From the NCBI GenBank assembly GCA_015223225.1, contig JADFCQ010000001.1:1079639-1143638 (forward strand): 64,000 bases of DNA. Direction: 5' to 3'. A program made the translations under genes and the position numbers. Positions 10,275 through 19,469 of this stretch are shown one piece after another (positions within the stretch are counted from its first letter, which is position 1; each line of letters begins with the position of its first letter). Origin of the DNA: Acetobacteraceae bacterium H6797 (GTDB lineage: Bacteria; Pseudomonadota; Alphaproteobacteria; Acetobacterales; Acetobacteraceae). Under the pieces are notes generated by a model that was given only the letters and a program-made list of their open reading frames with translations, searched no databases and was not told where the DNA came from.

Positions 10275-11348
10275 ATGGAAGCCTGCATGCCGCCGAGCGA
10301 CGCCACGCCCCTCGAGACCGATAGCGTGAGTGCCCCCGCGGCCACCGTCTACAGCACCTATCCGGATCTCCAGGCCGAGATCACCCGCCTGAAGGGCCAG
10401 ATTCCGCTGACCTGGGTGCGCTCCACCCAGCGCATTCCCTTCGCGAATTTCGGCGACGCCCTGGGCCCCGTCATGGTCTCGGCCCTGACCGGCCTGCCCA
10501 TGGCGCCCCGCGCCTTCAACTCCAAGTTTCTCCGCCTCGCGACCATCGGCACCATCGGCCAGGCGCAGTCCAACGGCACCGTGCATTTCTGGGGCACCGG
10601 CATCGACGCCAAGCGCACGCTGGGCGAGGAGAATGGCCGCTTCACCACGCCGCCCGATACCAGCTACGTCATCCATGCCCTGCGGGGTCCGAAAAGCCGC
10701 GCCGCCGCCCTGGCCAACGGGTTGCACGCGCCGCCCGTCTATGGCGACCCGGGCTGGCTGCTGCCGCGCCTGATGCCGGGCGAGGGCATCGCGCGGACCA
10801 AGGAACTGGGCGTCATCCCCCATATCTCCGAACTGGCCGAGCCCAATGTGGAAGGGCTGATGCGGGCGGAGATGAAGCGCTACCTGATGGGCCAGGGTGA
10901 TCCGGTGAAGATCATCAGTACCTATCACGAGCCCTCCATGGCCGCCTTCCGGGCAAAGCTGGAGGATATCCTCTCCTGCAAGCGCGTGGTCAGCGCGAGC
11001 TTCCACGGGCTGATCCTGGCCGATGCCTATGGCATTCCCTGCGCCCTGCTCTCCCGCAACGGGCGGGGCGCCTGGGTGGCCGATACGGCCGCCGATGCCG
11101 AGAAGCTCGATCACCGCGTGGCCGATTTCTATCTGGGCGCGGGCCGCAAGTCCGTCCTGGTCTATGGCCAGCCGATCGAGGAGCGGACGGATTGGAGCGA
11201 CGTCATCCGCGCCATCGACAGCCATTACCAGCCCTTCTCCTGGTCGCCCGACCCGCTCATCGAATCCTTCCCGCTCAAGACGCTGTTCGATGCGCATCAG
11301 GCCCGCTGGCCGCAGCGTGAAGGTTTCGGCGACGATCTTATCTGGTAG
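10275..11348 (+). CDS. Polysaccharide pyruvyl transferase family protein (first of a tandem pair)
   Basis: Members of this family (CsaB, EpsO, WcaK types) transfer pyruvate ketals from phosphoenolpyruvate onto sugars of surface polysaccharides. The 357-residue product shows family landmarks: FANFGDALGPVMVSALTG near residue 57, VHFWGTGIDAKR, the late VVSASFHGLILADAYGIPCA block and a D-W-S-rich C-terminus. A second in-frame ATG at 10287 (MPPSDATPLE) is equally plausible. It is 41 bases upstream of a second, divergent paralogue. No glycosyltransferase is visible nearby, so the acceptor polysaccharide is unknown. Confidence 0.75.
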   Translation: MEACMPPSDATPLETDSVSAPAATVYSTYPDLQAEITRLKGQIPLTWVRSTQRIPFANFGDALGPVMVSALTGLPMAPRAFNSKFLRLATIGTIGQAQSNGTVHFWGTGIDAKRTLGEENGRFTTPPDTSYVIHALRGPKSRAAALANGLHAPPVYGDPGWLLPRLMPGEGIARTKELGVIPHISELAEPNVEGLMRAEMKRYLMGQGDPVKIISTYHEPSMAAFRAKLEDILSCKRVVSASFHGLILADAYGIPCALLSRNGRGAWVADTAADAEKLDHRVADFYLGAGRKSVLVYGQPIEERTDWSDVIRAIDSHYQPFSWSPDPLIESFPLKTLFDAHQARWPQREGFGDDLIW

Positions 11349-11389
11349 CGCGTGTGGCGCCCCTGGCCGGGCGCCTTTATGTTGCTGCC

Positions 11390-12790
11390 ATGGACGATAA
11401 CGCCCGGCAGATGCTCGCGGCGGTGCAGTTGGCGCCGCCGTCTTCCCTCCTATGCCCTGATTACCTCTATGCCGAGCTGACCCAGGCGCTGCCGGGGGCC
11501 GAGGTCGTGCCCTATTGCGCGCGCGGCATGCTGGAAGGCGCGCTGCCGGCGATGGTCGTCGTCCATAAGGGCCAGATGCGGGGCCTGGGCCGGGCCTTGC
11601 TGCGCCAGATCCTGGAGGGGATGGAGCCCGTCCTCGCCAATCCGGTCTTCGTCGTCTTCCGCCAGCCTCAGCCCGAGGCAGCGCCCCTGCCGCCCGAGCA
11701 GGAGGCGCATATCGGTGTCCTGCGCGAATTCGCCGCCGGCGCCGATACGCCCCGCCGCGTGAGCGGGGCGAAGCGGGCGGCCATCGTCTCGGCCTATGGC
11801 GTGGGCAATGTGGGGGACGATGCCGTCTCGCTCAGCGGCGCGCTGATGGCCAAGGCCGTGGGCTGCACCGAGATCACCTACACCGGCCCCGCCGGCCGGG
11901 TGCATGACCTGCCGGATCTCTCGCTGGTCATGGTGAGCGGCGGCGGCCTGATCTATGACCGCGACTACCAGGGCCGGCCGGATGTCGAGAATATCGGCAA
12001 TTACACCACGCCCCTGGCGGTTGCGCGGGAGATGGGCATTCCCTCGGCCGTGCTGGGCATCGGGGTGCAGGGCATCCATACGGCCCTGGGCGCCGCCGCC
12101 TATCGCCACGGCCTGGCCCAGGCCGATCTGCTGACGGTGCGCGATACGGGCGATCAGGCCGTGCTGGAGCAATTGCTCGGCCGCGAGGTCCCATTGACCG
12201 CGGACCTCGCCTTCGCCCTGCCCAGCCTGCTGCCCGCACCGGCCGCGCGGCTGCATCGCCCGCTCGATGCCAAGCCCCTCGCCATTCTGGCCCTGGCCGG
12301 TTCCATGGGCGGATTCGATGGCATGCCGGGCGGCTTCGCCACCTTCCTACAGCGCCTCGCCATGGCGCTCAGCCGCACGCATGAGGTGGTGCTCGCCCAG
12401 CACGCCACGGATGATGCGCGTGTCTATCGTCAGGTCGCCACCGCGACCGGGGCGGGGCTCAAGGTGCTGCCGAATATGGGCCCCGAGCGGAGCCTTGAAT
12501 TCTTCCGCCAGGCCGAGCTGGTGGTCACTTCGCGCTATCACGGGCTGATCTTTGGCCTGCTGGCCGGGGCGCGGGTGCTGCCCATCGGCGACGGGGGCGG
12601 GAAGATCGGCCGCCTCGTCGCTCAGCGCCTGCCCTCGCTGGAAGGCCATACGCTCTTTGTCTCGGGCCAGATTACCGAGAGTCCGGAAGCAATCCTCGCC
12701 CTGCCCGGCCGTGCCGATCCGGCCGAGGTCGAGGCCTGCATCGCCGCCGCCATGGCCAATATGGATCTGTTGAGCGGCATCGTCCGCTAA
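11390..12790 (+). CDS. Polysaccharide pyruvyl transferase family protein (second copy)
   Basis: A 466-residue pyruvyl transferase-like protein. The N-terminal ~120 residues are a separate region of unknown function. The family domain begins with AAIVSAYGVGNVGDDAVS and continues through LSLVMVSGGGLIYD, AVLGIGVQGIHTALG, LLTVRDTGDQAVLEQLLG and ELVVTSRYHGLIFGLLAGA, the arrangement seen in CsaB. ATG 11390 is preferred over an in-frame GTG at 11354. With the gene before it, it suggests a surface-polysaccharide decoration function; the pairing may reflect two acceptor sugars or a hetero-oligomer (inference). Confidence 0.8.
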   Translation: MDDNARQMLAAVQLAPPSSLLCPDYLYAELTQALPGAEVVPYCARGMLEGALPAMVVVHKGQMRGLGRALLRQILEGMEPVLANPVFVVFRQPQPEAAPLPPEQEAHIGVLREFAAGADTPRRVSGAKRAAIVSAYGVGNVGDDAVSLSGALMAKAVGCTEITYTGPAGRVHDLPDLSLVMVSGGGLIYDRDYQGRPDVENIGNYTTPLAVAREMGIPSAVLGIGVQGIHTALGAAAYRHGLAQADLLTVRDTGDQAVLEQLLGREVPLTADLAFALPSLLPAPAARLHRPLDAKPLAILALAGSMGGFDGMPGGFATFLQRLAMALSRTHEVVLAQHATDDARVYRQVATATGAGLKVLPNMGPERSLEFFRQAELVVTSRYHGLIFGLLAGARVLPIGDGGGKIGRLVAQRLPSLEGHTLFVSGQITESPEAILALPGRADPAEVEACIAAAMANMDLLSGIVR

Positions 12791-12924
12791 TGGCGGGAAG
12801 CTTGAACTATGCCCTCGCTATGTCGTGATTGGCTTGCCACAGAGCTGCCGCAACCTCGCCACGGCGACTCTGTTTTGTGATGCGACCAGTTGCCTATCAA
12901 CTTGGCGTAAACAGGAGAAAGCCA

Positions 12925-13143
12925 GTGATTAAGACGATGTCCCGTGTGGTGCTGGTTGGTGCGATGGCCCTGAGCCTCGCCGCCTGCGAGAACATGAGCC
13001 GTGGCCAGCAGCGCGCTCTGTCGGGCGGCGCCATCGGTGCGGCGGGCGGTGCCGCCATCGGTGCCCTGACCGGCGGTTCGGCCGTGACCGGCGCGCTGAT
13101 CGGTGGCGCCGGCGGTGCCGCGGTGGGTGCCCTTACCCGCTGA
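12925..13143 (+). CDS. Small glycine-zipper outer-membrane lipoprotein
   Basis: A 72-residue protein starting at GTG 12925, chosen because AGGAG at 12913-12917 is ideally spaced. Residues 8-20 are a hydrophobic signal ending LSLAAC, with the lipobox cysteine at 21. The mature part is a glycine-zipper with repeated GGA/AIGALTGG steps over residues 35-72. This is the architecture of small OmpA-associated or YMGG-like lipoproteins. It is monocistronic with its own terminator. The function is unknown beyond envelope location. Confidence 0.8.
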   Translation: MIKTMSRVVLVGAMALSLAACENMSRGQQRALSGGAIGAAGGAAIGALTGGSAVTGALIGGAGGAAVGALTR

Positions 13144-13152
13144 CGCTAAGGC

Positions 13153-13178
13153 GGGGCCCTCCGGGGCCCCGTTCGTTC
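13153..13178 (+). terminator. Terminator after the glycine-zipper lipoprotein
   Basis: The arms GGGGCC (13153-13158) and GGCCCC (13165-13170), extendable by one C-G pair, are followed by GTTCGTTC. It lies between convergent genes and directly abuts the proB stop. Confidence 0.75.
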
Positions 13179-14304
13179 AGCCAAGCAGAACGAGATCATC
13201 CCGATGGATGATCTCGTCACGGCCGCGCCAGCCGAGAATCGTCTCGATCTCGGCGCTGCCATGGCCGGCGATGAGCCGCGCGGCCTCCGAATCATAGGCC
13301 GATAGCCCGCGGGCCAGTTCCAGCCCCGATTCGTCCCGCACCGAGACGGGATCGCCCCGGCCGAAATCCCCTTCGACAGCCCGAACGCCCGCCGGCAGCA
13401 GCGAACTGCCCCGGCCAAGCGCCCGCGCGGCCCCGGCATCGACACGCAGCACGCCGAGCGGTGCGAGGCTGCCCGCGATCCAGCGCTTGCGGGCCGAGCG
13501 GCCCTCGCCTTCCGGCAGGAACCAGGTGCAGCGCGCGCCATCAAGCAGCGCCTTGAGCGGGTTTTGCCGCTCGCCGAGCGCGATGGCCATGGCACAGCCG
13601 GCGCCCGTGGCGATTCGGGCGGCGATCAGCTTGGTGCGCATGCCGCCGGAGGAATAGCCGGGCGGCGGCTCGCCCCCCATGGCCATGATCTCATCCGTCA
13701 GCCGCTCCACCACGGGCAGATGCGCCGCATCGGGGTTCCGGCGCGGGTCGGCCGTATAGAGCCCGTCGATGTCGGAGAGCAGCACCAGGGCATCGGCACC
13801 GATCATCTCCGCCACGCGGGCGGCGAGGCGATCATTGTCGCCGAAGCGGATTTCGGCCGTGGCGACGGTGTCGTTCTCGTTGATGACGGGCACGCAGCCC
13901 AGCTCCAGCAGGGTGCCGAGCGTGGCGCGGGCATTGAGATAGCGGCGGCGGTCTTCCGAGTCCTCCAGGGTGAGGAGAAGCTGGGCCGCGTTCATGCCGT
14001 GCTCGGCCAGAGCCTCCTGCCAGGCGCCGGCGAGGCGGATCTGCCCCACGGCGGCGGCGGCCTGCTTTTCCTCCAGGCGCAGCTTGCGGCGGGTGAGCCC
14101 CAGGGCGCGGCGGGCGAGGGAAATGGCGCCGGAGGAGACGAGCACGACCTCCTTCCCCATGGCCCGCAAGGCCGCGACATCGGCCGCGACCGAGGCCAGC
14201 CAGGCACTGCGCGGGGCCGCCGTCTCCGGATTCACCACGAGGGCGGAGCCGATCTTGACGACGATGCGATGGGCGTTGGCGAGCGAGGGGGATTGGAGCG
14301 ACAT
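13177..14304 (-). CDS. proB: Glutamate 5-kinase
   Basis: ProB phosphorylates glutamate in the first step of proline synthesis. From ATG 14304-14302 it has 375 residues. The amino-acid-kinase domain (about 1-265) has VVKIGSALV near residue 15, VLVSSGAISLARRALGL, INENDTVAT and FGDNDRLAARVAEMIGADAL. A C-terminal PUA domain (about 280-370) has LPAGVRAVEGDFGRGD and ARGLSAYDSEAARLIAG. The frame continues upstream of the chosen ATG with non-conserved residues. proA is not adjacent; instead it follows obgE, an order often seen in alphaproteobacteria. Confidence 0.95.
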   Translation of the reverse strand: MSLQSPSLANAHRIVVKIGSALVVNPETAAPRSAWLASVAADVAALRAMGKEVVLVSSGAISLARRALGLTRRKLRLEEKQAAAAVGQIRLAGAWQEALAEHGMNAAQLLLTLEDSEDRRRYLNARATLGTLLELGCVPVINENDTVATAEIRFGDNDRLAARVAEMIGADALVLLSDIDGLYTADPRRNPDAAHLPVVERLTDEIMAMGGEPPPGYSSGGMRTKLIAARIATGAGCAMAIALGERQNPLKALLDGARCTWFLPEGEGRSARKRWIAGSLAPLGVLRVDAGAARALGRGSSLLPAGVRAVEGDFGRGDPVSVRDESGLELARGLSAYDSEAARLIAGHGSAEIETILGWRGRDEIIHRDDLVLLG

Positions 14305-14426
14305 GGCGCTGGAAATAGCCCAGTTTCGCAGAGGGCGAAATGAGCGGCGGAAGCATGGGGGCTTTGCCGCCACACCCCCATCGGGGTGATACGATCACGC
14401 CGAACCCCGCGATCAGTCACGGGTTT

Positions 14427-14552
14427 CCAAAGGCCTCAGGCCTTTGGCCGGAGGGTCTGGGAGGGCGGAGCCCTCCCAGGGGAAAGGCCAGGTCTGGGAG
14501 GGCAGAGTCCTCCCAGGGAAAACCTGGGTCTGGGAAGGCAGCGCCTTCCCAG
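14427..14552. repeat. Array of four hairpins, three of them tandem ~36-bp repeats
   Basis: Between the obgE stop and the proB start lie four palindromes. A 9-bp-arm hairpin spans 14427-14447 (CCAAAGGCC/GGCCTTTGG). Three related units follow at 14457-14479, 14494-14516 and 14530-14552, each opening with CTGGGAGG or CTGGGAAGG and closing with its reverse complement. The unit spacing is about 36-37 bp, and linker sequences (GGGGAAAGGCCAGGT, GGGAAAACCTGGGT) are also alike. Compensatory differences in arms 2 and 4 keep pairing intact. This resembles REP/palindromic intergenic units; transcript 3'-end stabilisation or termination for obgE is inferred. Confidence 0.8.
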
Positions 14553-14558
14553 CGGCAC

Positions 14559-15611
<1,053 letters not shown>

Positions 15612-15622
15612 CTAGGCGGCCC

Positions 15623-15656
15623 ATAAACAAAAAGCGGGGACCCGGAGGGCCCCCGC
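15623..15656 (-). terminator. Strong intrinsic terminator after rplU-rpmA
   Basis: The arms GCGGGG-A-CCC (15634-15643) and GGG-C-CCCCGC (15647-15656) with one A-C mismatch and a GGA loop are followed on the minus strand by TTTTTGTTTATGG. Confidence 0.88.
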
Positions 15657-15682
15657 CTATCTTCACCCTTGCGGGGCGAGAA

Positions 15683-15952
15683 TTACTCGGCAGCAGCCGG
15701 CAGCACGTCGACGGAGACGCGAACGCGGCCCTCGGCAACGCGGTCGAACTTTACGACGCCGTTCGCCACCGCCTGGATCGAATGATCGCGGGAGACGAGG
15801 ACGTTGCGGCCCGGAAGCATCTTCGTGCCGCGCTGCGTCACGATGATGTTGCCAGCCTTCACGGCCTGGCCGCCATACAGCTTGACGCCGAGGCGCTTAC
15901 CAGCGGAGTCGCGGCCGTTGCGGGAGGAACCGCCAGCCTTTTTATGTGCCAT
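15683..15952 (-). CDS. rpmA: 50S ribosomal protein L27
   Basis: L27 reaches the peptidyl-transferase centre with its N-terminus. The 89-residue product begins [16 protein letters not shown], the canonical non-cleaved proteobacterial start, and contains [21 protein letters not shown]. It follows rplU by 28 bases on the same strand. Confidence 0.98.
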   Translation of the reverse strand: MAHKKAGGSSRNGRDSAGKRLGVKLYGGQAVKAGNIIVTQRGTKMLPGRNVLVSRDHSIQAVANGVVKFDRVAEGRVRVSVDVLPAAAE

Positions 15953-15980
15953 GGGTTGGTGCTCCTGCTCGGATGCTAAA

Positions 15981-16295
15981 TCAGGCCGCGATCGCGGCGA
16001 TGCGGATAACGGTCATCGGCTGGCGATGACCATTCTTGCGGCGGCTGTTCTGCCGGCGGCGCTTCTTGAAGATGATGACCTTATCGGCCTTCGCCTGCTC
16101 CAGCACCGTGGCTGTGACGGAGGCGCCCGGAACGGTCGGCGCGCCGATCGTCAGGCCACCCTCGCCGCCAAGGGCGAGAACGTCATGGAAGGTGATGGTC
16201 TGGCCGGCCTCGGCCTCCAGCTTCTCGATCTTCAGCACGGCGTTCGGGGTGACGCGGTACTGCTTGCCGCCGGTGCGGATCACTGCGTAGGTCAT
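15981..16295 (-). CDS. rplU: 50S ribosomal protein L21
   Basis: L21 is a 23S rRNA-binding protein of the 50S subunit. From ATG 16295-16293 it has 104 residues beginning [18 protein letters not shown], with the basic hairpin [20 protein letters not shown] near the C-terminus. The open frame extends upstream to 16448 but without family similarity. rplU and rpmA form one transcription unit. Confidence 0.97.
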   Translation of the reverse strand: MTYAVIRTGGKQYRVTPNAVLKIEKLEAEAGQTITFHDVLALGGEGGLTIGAPTVPGASVTATVLEQAKADKVIIFKKRRRQNSRRKNGHRQPMTVIRIAAIAA

Positions 16296-16538
16296 GGTGT
16301 CCCGAAACTCACTCGTGCTCTGGACTGAAACTGGGATCAGCGGCTCATAAGGAACCACTGCCGCGACACGGAGCATCGCGGGAGGACGGCCGTATAAACG
16401 CCGCCGCCGCCCTTCGTCAACTTGAGTCAGCCAGGGCGGGGCGGTCATGCGGCAAATTCATGACGAATTCCTCGCTCCATGGGCGCCGGGTGGGATTGCA
16501 TCCGCCGCGCCAGCCGATTATACGGCCGCACCCGCTCC

Positions 16539-16629
<91 letters not shown>

Positions 16630-16879
16630 GGTCCTTTTTAAATCAATGGGTTAGAGGCAGAAGAAGGGTTTGTCCCCTCTTCAATCCCCTAAACCTCGCC
16701 CTGATGACACGGCAGAAGGGGGGTACCCCCACCCCCGGGGCCGACTTTCGCGCGCCCTCGTCTCCTAAGGGCGGGCCCCGCATAAATCTCCGGTCCTCCG
16801 GAAGCCTCCCTAAAATTTTGTGCCTCTTTTTCAGGGTTGCCGTCTGGCCGCTGTGTGTGGCGGCGCGTGGTGCTTTGCC

Positions 16880-17305
16880 ATGAGCGAAGACCACCCCGTC
16901 GCTCCGGAGCCAAAGCCTCTGATCCTCCTGACCATGAAGGAGGTCCTGGCGCGCCTGGGGTGCAGCCGGAGCTGGCTGTCTTGCCATCTGGCCAAGCACC
17001 CCTTCCATGACGGCCACCCCACCCATCGGCGCATCGCGAACAGGATCCGGTTCACCGAGGAAGATTTTGTCCGGCTCGTGGAGACGATGGCACCATGTCC
17101 CTCAAGCTCGTCCGGCGTCCTGGCTCGACCTTCTGGCACCTTGCCGGCACGGTCCGTGGCGTCCGGCTTCGCGAGAGCACTCGAACTGGCGACAAAAGGC
17201 TCGCAGACCAAATCCGCCAGAAGGTCGAGCGCGAACTCTGGGACCGATACATCCATGGAGAACGGGCCACAGTCCGGTTCTGGGAGGCGGCGGAGAGCTA
17301 CCTGA
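16880..17305 (+). CDS. Small helix-turn-helix protein (excisionase-like)
   Basis: From ATG 16880 the frame encodes 141 residues. Residues 15-70 look like a short HTH/MerR-type DNA-binding domain (LTMKEVLARLGCSRSWLSCH, then RIRFTEEDFVRLVE), as in excisionases and AlpA-like regulators. The rest is a serine/arginine-rich tail that overlaps the integrase frame by about 210 bp and looks like read-through. The true product may therefore have been shorter, or the stop was lost. Its place between attL and an integrase supports a role in recombination control. Confidence 0.5.
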   Translation: MSEDHPVAPEPKPLILLTMKEVLARLGCSRSWLSCHLAKHPFHDGHPTHRRIANRIRFTEEDFVRLVETMAPCPSSSSGVLARPSGTLPARSVASGFARALELATKGSQTKSARRSSANSGTDTSMENGPQSGSGRRRRAT

Positions 17306-18176
17306 CCACGCAGCAGCGGGCACCCTCGACCTGCGCGACCGTGGCGAAGCTGCTTCGGCACTTCGGACCAGAAACGCGGCTAGTCGATATCAATCAGCTA
17401 GCCGTGGATCACGCCTACACCGCCCTGCTCTCCCCCGCTGCCGCCGGGTCCACCAAGCTCCGCGTGGTGCTGACCCCGCTGAAGGCCATCATGGAGCACG
17501 CCGCCGTCCGTGGCTGGTGCAACCGCCCGGCCTTCGAGACGCCCAAGGTGGCGAAGGGGAAGACGACCTTCCTGCGGCCGGCTGAGGCCAGGGCTCTGCT
17601 GGAGGCGGCCGACGAGCACATCCGCCCGCTGTTGGTCTTCCTGCTGGGGACCGGCTGCCGCATGAGCGAGGCGCTGGACCTGAAATGGGACCGGGTTGAC
17701 CTGCACGGTGCGCGGGCGGTGGTCTGGCAGAAGCAGCAGAACGAGCGGCATGTGGACTTGCCGCCCGTGGTCGTCGCAGCGCTGACTGCCCTGCCGAATA
17801 GGGAGGGACATGTCTTTCGGCCGCCCAAGCGCCGGGGCCAGTTGGTAGCCAACGAGAGATGGTGGGATAGCGGCCGCGCCGGCGGCGGCCAGATCAAGCG
17901 CCGTTGGTCCGAGGCGTGCCTGAAGGCCGGCCTACCGGCCAGTGGCGCGAATGGACGCCCAAGGGCTCCACCAAGGTCGCGCGCTTCTGGGTGCCAGCGG
18001 TCACGCCTCACGACCTCCGACACACTTACTCCACCTGGCATTACTGCGTACATCGAGACCTGCTCCGCCTGCGTCATGAAGGTGGGTGGTCCACGGTCAA
18101 GATGGTCGAGCGATACGCCCATCTGATGCCGGAGGTGTATCGATCAGAGATAATTGTATGGAAGGATAGCCATTAG
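17095..18176 (+). pseudogene. Tyrosine-recombinase integrase, frameshifted
   Basis: The first frame starts at ATG 17095 and carries the SAM-like core-binding domain and the first catalytic arginine (LLGTGCRMSEALDLKW). It continues sensibly to about 17940 (RRWSEACLKAG) and then turns into nonsense. The rest of the catalytic domain is in another frame from about 17940 to 18176: WTPKGSTKVARFWVP, the H-x-x-R box TPHDLRHTYSTW, and the tyrosine region STVKMVERYAHLMPE. One missing base near 17930-17945 explains this. The repaired protein would be about 360 residues. It adjoins attL and is probably inactive unless the shift is a sequence error. Confidence 0.82.
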
Positions 18177-18324
18177 GGCCGCAAGCGCTCCTCGATAGAA
18201 TGCCTGTCGCACCGAGGAATTCAGTTCATACTCCCGGCGGCGGTGAAGTTTCCTTGCGCCCGAGGGTTAAGAAGCACAGAGAGCGCCAACAGACGGCCTA
18301 ATATTCTTCAGAAGGAAGTAATCG

Positions 18325-18840
18325 CTATTGTTCTTGATCTGAGCCTTCAGGACGACCATCAAATCCGGAAGATACGCCTTTTCCGGTCACGAGGGCAACA
18401 ACAACCCCGACTATGGTTGTCCCAGCGACAATACCAGCTACTGTATCATGATTATTTATAGCTAAATACCCCGCCAGAAATAAGGCGGAAATGGCAAAAA
18501 TAAATGCCGTAATCCTCGCAGTCATTCGCTCGACAAAAATAAAACCGTTGGTTCTTTTTTGCTCGCCTGACGCATGATTTGCTGCATTTTCAGCCATTAA
18601 TATTATTCTATTAGCCGACCCGGGGACAATTTTCTCTAATTGCTCAAAATACTCAACAGGGGGAAGGGGCCCCTGATGCATCTGTGCTTTTATATCAATT
18701 GTATGCACCGCAGTTGTGGCCAGATGAAAACCTTCTTCCTGGCTTATAGATACGGGCGTTAATCCTGCCGGCCCCATATCAGGGGTCGGCAGGGACATCT
18801 TAATAGGAGAGTGCGGTTTCTCTACACCTTCTTCAGCCAC
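18325..18840 (-). CDS. DUF2335-family predicted membrane protein
   Basis: The product (171 residues from GTG 18840; a TTG at 18852 overlapping the previous gene is an alternative) has a soluble N-terminal part. The DUF2335 core follows: GPLPPVEYFEQLEKIVPG, SANRIILMAENAANH, then two membrane helices (roughly ITAFIFAISALFLAGYLAI and IVAGTTIVGVVVALVTG). Family members are scattered in mobile elements and have no established function. Composition is clearly more AT-rich than the surroundings, a sign of separate acquisition. It follows the 98-residue gene on the same strand with overlap, so they form a two-gene cassette. 18177-18324 has no visible gene. Confidence 0.75.
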   Translation of the reverse strand: MAEEGVEKPHSPIKMSLPTPDMGPAGLTPVSISQEEGFHLATTAVHTIDIKAQMHQGPLPPVEYFEQLEKIVPGSANRIILMAENAANHASGEQKRTNGFIFVERMTARITAFIFAISALFLAGYLAINNHDTVAGIVAGTTIVGVVVALVTGKGVSSGFDGRPEGSDQEQ

Positions 18841-19129
18841 GTTCTTTTTCAACCGCCTTGGTCAGCGCTGCCCCAGTTCTATTCCAAGCCGACTGAATAA
18901 TATCAGAGGCGCTGGAAACTCGAGGATACGCCGCAGCAGGGTTAGCAAGACTTAGAAGCTCTCCCAGTGCCACTGCAACCGTATAGGCCGGAACTATCCG
19001 CCAGCTTTGTGAGACGGTGCTGATTTTACCGCGTACGGTCATGTTAGGCTCACATGTAGAAGAACTTGATGAAGTCTGCTGCGATTGAGCCACAGCGTGC
19101 GTCATGCGATCGCGTGGGATATGGCCCAT
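18833..19129 (-). CDS. Hypothetical protein paired with DUF2335 gene
   Basis: A 98-residue protein starting at ATG 19129, chosen because a perfect AGGAGG lies at 19141-19136, six bases upstream. It has a serine-rich N-terminal stretch (QSQQTSSSSSTC), a mildly hydrophobic middle (AYTVAVALGELLSLANPAAA) and a basic C-terminus. No domain is recognised. Its 3' end overlaps the start of the DUF2335 gene, which argues for a coupled pair. Confidence 0.6.
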   Translation of the reverse strand: MGHIPRDRMTHAVAQSQQTSSSSSTCEPNMTVRGKISTVSQSWRIVPAYTVAVALGELLSLANPAAAYPRVSSASDIIQSAWNRTGAALTKAVEKERG

Positions 19130-19201
19130 ATGGCACCTCCTCTCGACGTACTGGCAGCACGTCAACGTCCCTAAAGTGGTGCATAAATGCGCTCGTCGCT
19201 A

Positions 19202-19289
19202 GTGTCATTTAATGTCATTCGATATCATGTAATATCATACGACAGGACGCGGATAGCGCTCAGATCGTGTCTTTTCACAGTGTCATAAG
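19202..19289. repeat. Helically phased 10-bp direct repeats (TRTCAT)
   Basis: Four consecutive 10-bp units at 19202-19241 read gtgtcattta, atgtcattcg, atatcatgta, atatcatacg, each with T(G/A)TCAT at the same position. A fifth copy, gtgtcataag, is at 19280-19289. The interval 19130-19469 has no gene and lies upstream of the small cassette. A 10-bp period places all copies on one DNA face, typical of protein-binding arrays such as replication iterons, recombinase arm sites or multi-site operators. Confidence 0.7.
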
Positions 19290-19469
19290 GGTGCACTTCT
19301 CAGCGAACTTACGGCGACATGGACATTGCTGGGCGTCACTGAGCCTAAACGGTCGACTTCCTAATTCCACGTTTGATCACCCGCCGTTCTCGGCGACAAA
19401 GAACTCAGTTAGGCGTGGTCAGAACGCATCGACGAGCGCTCCTGCCCGCAATCCTGCCGCCGATGCCGC

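Noticed and set aside
14427..14552. CRISPR array
   Set aside because: Repeat units are self-complementary hairpins about 36 bp apart with similar linkers, not constant repeats with unique spacers; no cas genes are present.
16643..17026. Minus-strand frame facing the tRNA end of the element
   Set aside because: It overlaps the HTH gene in antisense, has no ribosome site, and its translation is arginine/proline-rich filler.
17930..17945. Programmed -1 frameshift in the left integrase
   Set aside because: No slippery heptamer or downstream pseudoknot is apparent, and integrases of this type are not known to use one; a simple one-base loss is the simpler reading.
19202..19289. CRISPR-like or tandem-gene repeats
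   Set aside because: The unit is only 10 bp and contiguous, which fits binding sites rather than a spacer array.
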